DNA from: Rhodococcus marinonascens NBRC 14363
GTDB lineage: Bacteria > Actinomycetota > Actinomycetes > Mycobacteriales > Mycobacteriaceae
Assembly (NCBI RefSeq): GCF_001894885.1
Contig: NZ_BCXB01000024.1
Coordinates: 1-64,000 of the forward strand
Direction of reading: 5' to 3'
Length of the DNA: 64,000 nucleotides
A program made the translations under genes and the position numbers. Positions 60,094 to 64,000 of this stretch are shown here, one piece after another. Numbering within the stretch: the stretch's first letter is position 1; the number at the start of each line of letters is the position of its first letter. A model generated the notes under the pieces. That model saw only the letters and a list, made by a program, of their open reading frames with translations, did no database searches and was not told the origin of the DNA.

Positions 60094-61686
60094 GTGAGCT
60101 TCAAGAGCCCGTTTCCGGATGTCGAGATTCCGAACCTCAGTGTCTACGACTTCCTCTTCGGCCAGATCGACCAGACCGATCTCGAGAGGCCCGCACTGAT
60201 CGAAGGTGCCTCCGGCGCGGTCACCACGTACCAGTCCCTCGTCGCCCAGATCAACGGTGTGGCCGGCGCGCTCGCCGCCCGTGGTCTGGCAGTGGGTGAG
60301 GTGGTGGGCCTGCATTCGCCGAACGTCCCGGCATTCGCCTCGGTGTTCCACGGCATACTCCGTGCCGGCGGCGTCGCTACCACGATCAATGCGCTGTACA
60401 CGGCGGAAGACATTGCCAAGCAACTCACCGACTCGAAGGCCAAGTTCCTATTCACCGTTTCCCCGCTGTTGCCGCAGGCAAAGGAGGCGGCCGCGAAGGC
60501 CGGGATCCCGGACGGAAACCTGATCGTCCTAGACGGCGCCGAGGGGCACCCTTCGCTGAAGGATCTGCTGGCCCAGGCGGCACCCGCACCGGCGGTGTCG
60601 TTCGATCCCGCCACCCAACTCGCGGTGCTGCCGTACTCGTCCGGCACCACGGGTCGCCCGAAGGGCGTCATGCTCACCCACCGCAACCTGGTGGCGAACG
60701 TGTGCCAGATCAACCCGCGGATGGGCATCGAGGCTGACGACAAGGTCCTCGCGGTGCTGCCGTTCTTCCACATCTACGGCATGACGGTGCTGCTCAACGA
60801 TGCACTGTTCAACCGGGCGTGCCTGGTGACGATGCCGAAGTTCGATCTCGTCGAGTTCCTACGGGCCGTCTCCGAGCAGAAGTGCACCTACGTGTTCATC
60901 GCCCCGCCGGTCGCGGTGGCGTTGGCCAAGCACCCGCTCGTCGACGAGTATGACCTGTCGTCGGTGCACTCGGTTTTCTCCGGTGCCGCCCCGCTCGATC
61001 AGGAACTGGGCAAGGCTGTCGCCAACCGCCTCGGCTGCCGCGTCCGGCAGGGCTACGGGATGTCCGAGATGAGCCCGGTCAGCCATGCCATCCCGTTCGA
61101 CCGCGACGGCATCGCGCTCGACTCGGTCGGCCCTACGATCGCGAACATGGAGTGCATGCTCGTCGATCCCGCCACCGGCAACGAGATCGCGTACCCGACC
61201 GAGGGGGTCAGCGAGTCCGGTGAGTTGTGGTGCAAGGGCCCCAACATCATGCTGGGATATCTCGGCAACGACGAGGCCACTGCAGAAACGCTCGACGCCG
61301 ACGGCTATCTGCACACCGGCGACATTGCCACAGTCGATTCCGAAGGCATCGTCACGATCGTGGACCGTCTGAAGGAGCTCATCAAGTACAAGGGCTACCA
61401 AGTCCCGCCGGCGGAACTCGAGGCTCTACTGCTGACGCACCCCCAGATCGCGGATGCGGCCGTCATCGGAGTTCTCGACGACGAGGGCGAGGAGGTGCCG
61501 AAGGCGTTCGTCGTCAGGCAGCAGGATGCCGAACTCGATGAGGCCGCGATCCTCGAGTTCGTCGCAGAGCGGGTTTCGCCGCACAAGAAGGTCCGGAAGG
61601 TGGAGTTCATCGACGTTGTGCCGAAGTCCGCTGCGGGCAAGATTCTCCGCAAGGACCTCCGGTCGAGCGAAGCGAGGGGTAGTTGA
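60094..61686 (+). CDS. AMP-dependent acyl-CoA synthetase, 4-coumarate-CoA ligase type
   Basis: This 530-aa ANL enzyme activates a carboxylic acid with ATP and joins it to CoA. The P-loop is VLPYSSGTTGRPKGVMLTH, the hinge and ATP site are YGMSEMSPVSHA and YLHTGDIATVDSEG, and the C-terminal Lys lies in PKSAAGKILRKDL. The substrate may be an aromatic acid such as coumarate or a fatty acid. GTG 60094 has GGGAGAG upstream and is preferred over ATG 60061. The last codons lie in a tandem repeat. Confidence 0.85.
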   Translation: MSFKSPFPDVEIPNLSVYDFLFGQIDQTDLERPALIEGASGAVTTYQSLVAQINGVAGALAARGLAVGEVVGLHSPNVPAFASVFHGILRAGGVATTINALYTAEDIAKQLTDSKAKFLFTVSPLLPQAKEAAAKAGIPDGNLIVLDGAEGHPSLKDLLAQAAPAPAVSFDPATQLAVLPYSSGTTGRPKGVMLTHRNLVANVCQINPRMGIEADDKVLAVLPFFHIYGMTVLLNDALFNRACLVTMPKFDLVEFLRAVSEQKCTYVFIAPPVAVALAKHPLVDEYDLSSVHSVFSGAAPLDQELGKAVANRLGCRVRQGYGMSEMSPVSHAIPFDRDGIALDSVGPTIANMECMLVDPATGNEIAYPTEGVSESGELWCKGPNIMLGYLGNDEATAETLDADGYLHTGDIATVDSEGIVTIVDRLKELIKYKGYQVPPAELEALLLTHPQIADAAVIGVLDDEGEEVPKAFVVRQQDAELDEAAILEFVAERVSPHKKVRKVEFIDVVPKSAAGKILRKDLRSSEARGS

Positions 61687-61735
61687 GCGGGTCGAGCGAA
61701 GCGAGGGGCAGTTGAGCCGGTCGAGCGAAGCGGGG
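61660..61735. repeat. Tandem GGTCGAGCGAAGCGAGG repeats at the synthetase end
   Basis: Three copies of about 30 bp (core GGTCGAGCGAAGCG, then GGGG and AGTTGAGC) begin within the synthetase gene and continue downstream. The first copy encodes the last residues and the second supplies the DNA after the stop. Confidence 0.75.
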
Positions 61736-61807
61736 CGTTGACGGCGGGGTTCAGGCCGCGGGTGCTCAGAGTGCAGGGGTTCCGGGATTCGTGCCAGGAT
61801 GAACGGC

Positions 61808-62554
61808 ATGAGTACCGGAACCCTTGTGCTGCTCCGCCACGGCGAGAGCGAATGGAATGCACTCAACTTGTTCACCGGCTGGGTGGACGTTCACCTGACT
61901 GATAAGGGCATCGCAGAGGGCAAGCGTGCCGGCGAATTGCTGGTCGAGCACGATGTGCTTCCCGACGTGCTCTACACGTCGCTGCTGCGCCGCGCCATCA
62001 GCACCGCCAACATCGCGCTCGACGTCGCGGACCGCCACTGGATTCCGGTCGTCCGCGACTGGCGTCTCAACGAGCGTCACTACGGCGCGCTGCAAGGACG
62101 CAACAAGGCGCAGGTCAAGGACAAGTACGGTGACGAGCAGTTCATGCTGTGGCGGCGCAGTTACGACACGCCGCCGCCTCCGATCGAGGTCGGCAGTGAA
62201 TACAGCCAGGCTGTGGACCCTCGTTACGCGCACCTCGACGAAGTGCCGCTCACGGAGTGCCTCCTCGACGTCGTGCAGCGTCTGATCCCGTACTGGGAGG
62301 AGGCGATCTCGGCTGACCTGTTGGCCGGCAAGAGCGTCCTCGTCACGGCGCACGGCAATTCGTTGCGCGCCCTGGTGAAGCATCTCGACGGAGTTTCCGA
62401 CGACGACATCGTGGGGTTGAACATTCCGACGGGCATCCCGCTGCGGTACGACCTGGACGAGAACCTGAAGCCACTCAACCCGGGTGGGACTTACCTCGAC
62501 CCCGCGGCTGCGGCGGCCGGTGCCGCCGCGGTGGCCAACCAGGGCGGCCGGTAG
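61808..62554 (+). CDS. gpm1: 2,3-bisphosphoglycerate-dependent phosphoglycerate mutase
   Basis: This 248-aa glycolytic enzyme interconverts 3- and 2-phosphoglycerate. The phospho-His motif [40 protein letters not shown] and [17 protein letters not shown] are typical of dPGM. ATG 61808 is preferred because AGGA lies eight bases before it; an ATG nine bases earlier is too close. Order gpm1-senX3-regX3 equals Rv0489-Rv0491. A strong hairpin follows. Confidence 0.93.
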   Translation: MSTGTLVLLRHGESEWNALNLFTGWVDVHLTDKGIAEGKRAGELLVEHDVLPDVLYTSLLRRAISTANIALDVADRHWIPVVRDWRLNERHYGALQGRNKAQVKDKYGDEQFMLWRRSYDTPPPPIEVGSEYSQAVDPRYAHLDEVPLTECLLDVVQRLIPYWEEAISADLLAGKSVLVTAHGNSLRALVKHLDGVSDDDIVGLNIPTGIPLRYDLDENLKPLNPGGTYLDPAAAAAGAAAVANQGGR

Positions 62555-62559
62555 CTCGT

Positions 62560-62601
62560 CTGCCAGGCCGGAGGTTTGTCCGGAGCCTTCCGGCCTGGCA
62601 G
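62560..62601 (+). terminator. Terminator of gpm1
   Basis: Arms CTGCCAGGCCGGAGG and CCTTCCGGCCTGGCAG pair with one bulge around an 11-nt loop, six bases after the stop. Confidence 0.8.
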
Positions 62602-62671
62602 CAGGGGCGACGCCGGGTGAAGAGCCAGGACCCTGCGTCGTAGTTCCGCCGCGCGAACGTACGATTCAGAC

Positions 62672-63880
62672 GTGAGTGTTACGCAAGCCGTTCTGTTCGC
62701 CATCATGGGCGGCTTCGTCGGATACCTGGTCGGTGGTGTACTGATACCCATGTTGGGCACGAGACGGTCACGGCGGGCCGAACACGGCTCCGGGCTCACG
62801 ATGTCGCAGGTGCTCGACCTGATTGTGCTGACGTCGGAGAGCGGTATCGCGGTTGTCGATCAATTTCACGACGTCGTCCTCTTCAATCCCCGCGCCGAAG
62901 AATTGGGTCTGGTGCGCAACCGGCTCCTCGACGACCGTGCGTGGGTTGCCGTGCAGAGGGTCCAGGAGACCGGCGAGTCCGTCGAGTTGGACTTGAGTTC
63001 GAAGAAACCGCAGCGTGGTCGCAATCGGATCGCGGTACGCAGTACCGCGCGACTCCTGAGTCAGCAAGACCGCAACTTCGTCGTGCTGTTTGCCGACGAC
63101 GACTCCGAGCAGGTTCGGATGGAAGCGACGCGGCGTGACTTCGTCGCCAACGTCAGTCATGAACTCAAGACTCCGGTGAGTGCGATGGGTCTGCTGGCCG
63201 AGGCACTTCTCGAATCTGCGGACGACCCCGAATCGGTGCGGCACTTCGGCGAACGCGTGCTCGGCGAATCCGTACGCCTCGGAAAGATGGTCACCGAACT
63301 GATCGCGTTATCCCGGTTGCAGGGCGCAGAGAAGTTGCCCGACCTCGAGGTCCTTTCGGTCGACGAGGTTGTGGATGAGGCGCTGGCGCGCTGCAAGATC
63401 TCCGCGGAGGCGGCCAATATCGCCGTCACCACCGACCACAACGGCGGCTTGGAAGTGCTCGGTGACCGTGCCCTACTGGTCACCGCGCTGTCCAATCTGG
63501 TTCAGAACGCCATCGCCTATTCGACGAACGGCGCGCCGGTCTCGGTCAGCCGGTCGATCCGTGGGAATAATGTGGCGATCTCGGTCACCGACCGCGGCGA
63601 GGGGATCGCCAAGGCCGACCAGGAGCGCGTGTTCGAGCGGTTCTTCCGCGTCGACAAGGCACGAGCGCGGGCGACCGGCGGAACAGGGCTCGGCCTCTCG
63701 ATCGTCAAGCACGTGGCAGCCAACCACAACGGCTCGATCGACCTGTGGAGCAGGCCCGGTACAGGTTCGACGTTCACCCTGCAGATTCCTGCACACATCG
63801 AAACAGCAAGTGCGAATGGCGGGGACGCCGAAGGCAGCGACGTCCGGATGAGAGAAACCGATTTGGAGGCCCAGCGATGA
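62672..63880 (+). CDS. senX3: Sensor histidine kinase SenX3
   Basis: This 402-aa membrane kinase senses phosphate status and controls RegX3. One clear N-terminal membrane segment ([20 protein letters not shown], residues 9-28) is followed by a PAS-like region. The H-box [16 protein letters not shown] has His163, and the ATPase domain has [15 protein letters not shown] and [12 protein letters not shown]. It overlaps regX3 by four bases, without the spacer repeats seen in M. tuberculosis. GTG is the start. Confidence 0.93.
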   Translation: MSVTQAVLFAIMGGFVGYLVGGVLIPMLGTRRSRRAEHGSGLTMSQVLDLIVLTSESGIAVVDQFHDVVLFNPRAEELGLVRNRLLDDRAWVAVQRVQETGESVELDLSSKKPQRGRNRIAVRSTARLLSQQDRNFVVLFADDDSEQVRMEATRRDFVANVSHELKTPVSAMGLLAEALLESADDPESVRHFGERVLGESVRLGKMVTELIALSRLQGAEKLPDLEVLSVDEVVDEALARCKISAEAANIAVTTDHNGGLEVLGDRALLVTALSNLVQNAIAYSTNGAPVSVSRSIRGNNVAISVTDRGEGIAKADQERVFERFFRVDKARARATGGTGLGLSIVKHVAANHNGSIDLWSRPGTGSTFTLQIPAHIETASANGGDAEGSDVRMRETDLEAQR

Positions 63881-64000
63881 CAAGTGTGTTGATCGTGGAA
63901 GACGAGGAGTCACTGGCCGATCCGTTGGCATTCCTGTTACGCAAGGAAGGGTTCGAGACGACGATCGTCGGCGATGGGCCCTCCGCCCTCGCCGAGTTCG
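63877..64000 (+). CDS. regX3: Response regulator RegX3, cut by window edge
   Basis: The first 41 codons read [20 protein letters not shown] and [20 protein letters not shown] before the window ends. VLIVEDEES is the receiver-domain start with the acidic pair. The ATGA overlap with senX3 and gene order identify it as regX3, the DNA-binding partner of SenX3 in phosphate control. The phosphorylated Asp and DNA-binding domain lie outside. Confidence 0.9.
   Translation, partial: MTSVLIVEDEESLADPLAFLLRKEGFETTIVGDGPSALAEF

Overview
The window is GC-rich actinobacterial DNA, most likely from Rhodococcus or a close relative in the mycolic-acid-bearing Corynebacteriales. The clearest pointer is gene order: from lpd (16.8 kb) to senX3-regX3 (right edge) the backbone follows the Mycobacterium tuberculosis block Rv0462-Rv0491. 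It contains lpd, an AhpD-like protein, ramB, aceA, fadB2, a TetR gene, a DUF445 gene, an XRE gene, hbhA, a DUF2516 gene, deoC, a DUF2993 gene, murB, an L,D-transpeptidase gene, an SDR gene, mshA, a ybjN-like gene, gpm1, senX3 and regX3. Mycolyltransferase, mycothiol and HbhA genes fit the same group.

Region 1 (1-12.9 kb) is accessory and repetitive. An IS481-type element with a frameshifted transposase occupies the left edge. After it comes a tandem array of about eight units. A full unit holds a promoter with a TACAAA-like box, a short 5'-UTR hairpin, a tiny leaderless peptide gene of 21-34 codons with a strong AGGAG or GGGAG ribosome site, a large conserved hairpin, and a secreted antigen-85/mycolyltransferase-like esterase gene. 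Four esterase genes are intact. Four more are truncated, internally deleted, frameshifted or split by insertion sequences, plus one further internally deleted fragment. Seven peptide genes remain open, including those next to dead esterases. The arrangement recalls the corynebacterial short pore peptides PorA, PorH and ProtX, which mycolyltransferases O-mycoloylate. I regard this as the most novel system in the window.

Region 2 (12.9-24.1 kb) holds an alpha/beta hydrolase, a prolyl oligopeptidase divergent from an M19 dipeptidase, lpd, a decayed stretch with a DUF1737 protein, an AhpD-like/SDR pair, ramB, and a nitroreductase divergent from a TetR gene across a perfect 50-bp palindrome.

Region 3 (24.1-39.6 kb) is metabolism and stress. 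It carries a methyltransferase, aceA, fadB2, and a metE-like gene whose product has lost three of the four catalytic zinc ligands. An adhC-type dehydrogenase, an anti-sigma/sigF pair with a SigF-type promoter, GAF-ANTAR and STAS proteins, a glycosyltransferase, PPK2, a Baeyer-Villiger-type monooxygenase and a TetR regulator follow.

Region 4 (39.6-64 kb) returns to conserved backbone: DUF445, XRE regulator, hbhA, DUF2516, hydrolase, purU, methyltransferase, deoC, DUF2993, an orphan AbiEi-like protein, and a Ro60 (TROVE) gene. Two tRNA-like sequences upstream of the TROVE gene look like Y RNA. Then come two DUF2505 genes, murB, a lipoprotein L,D-transpeptidase, an SDR, a tocopherol-cyclase-like gene, a PIG-L deacetylase, mshA, ybjN-like, an acyl-CoA synthetase, gpm1, senX3 and the start of regX3.

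All assignments come from reading the sequence and recalling families; no database search was run.
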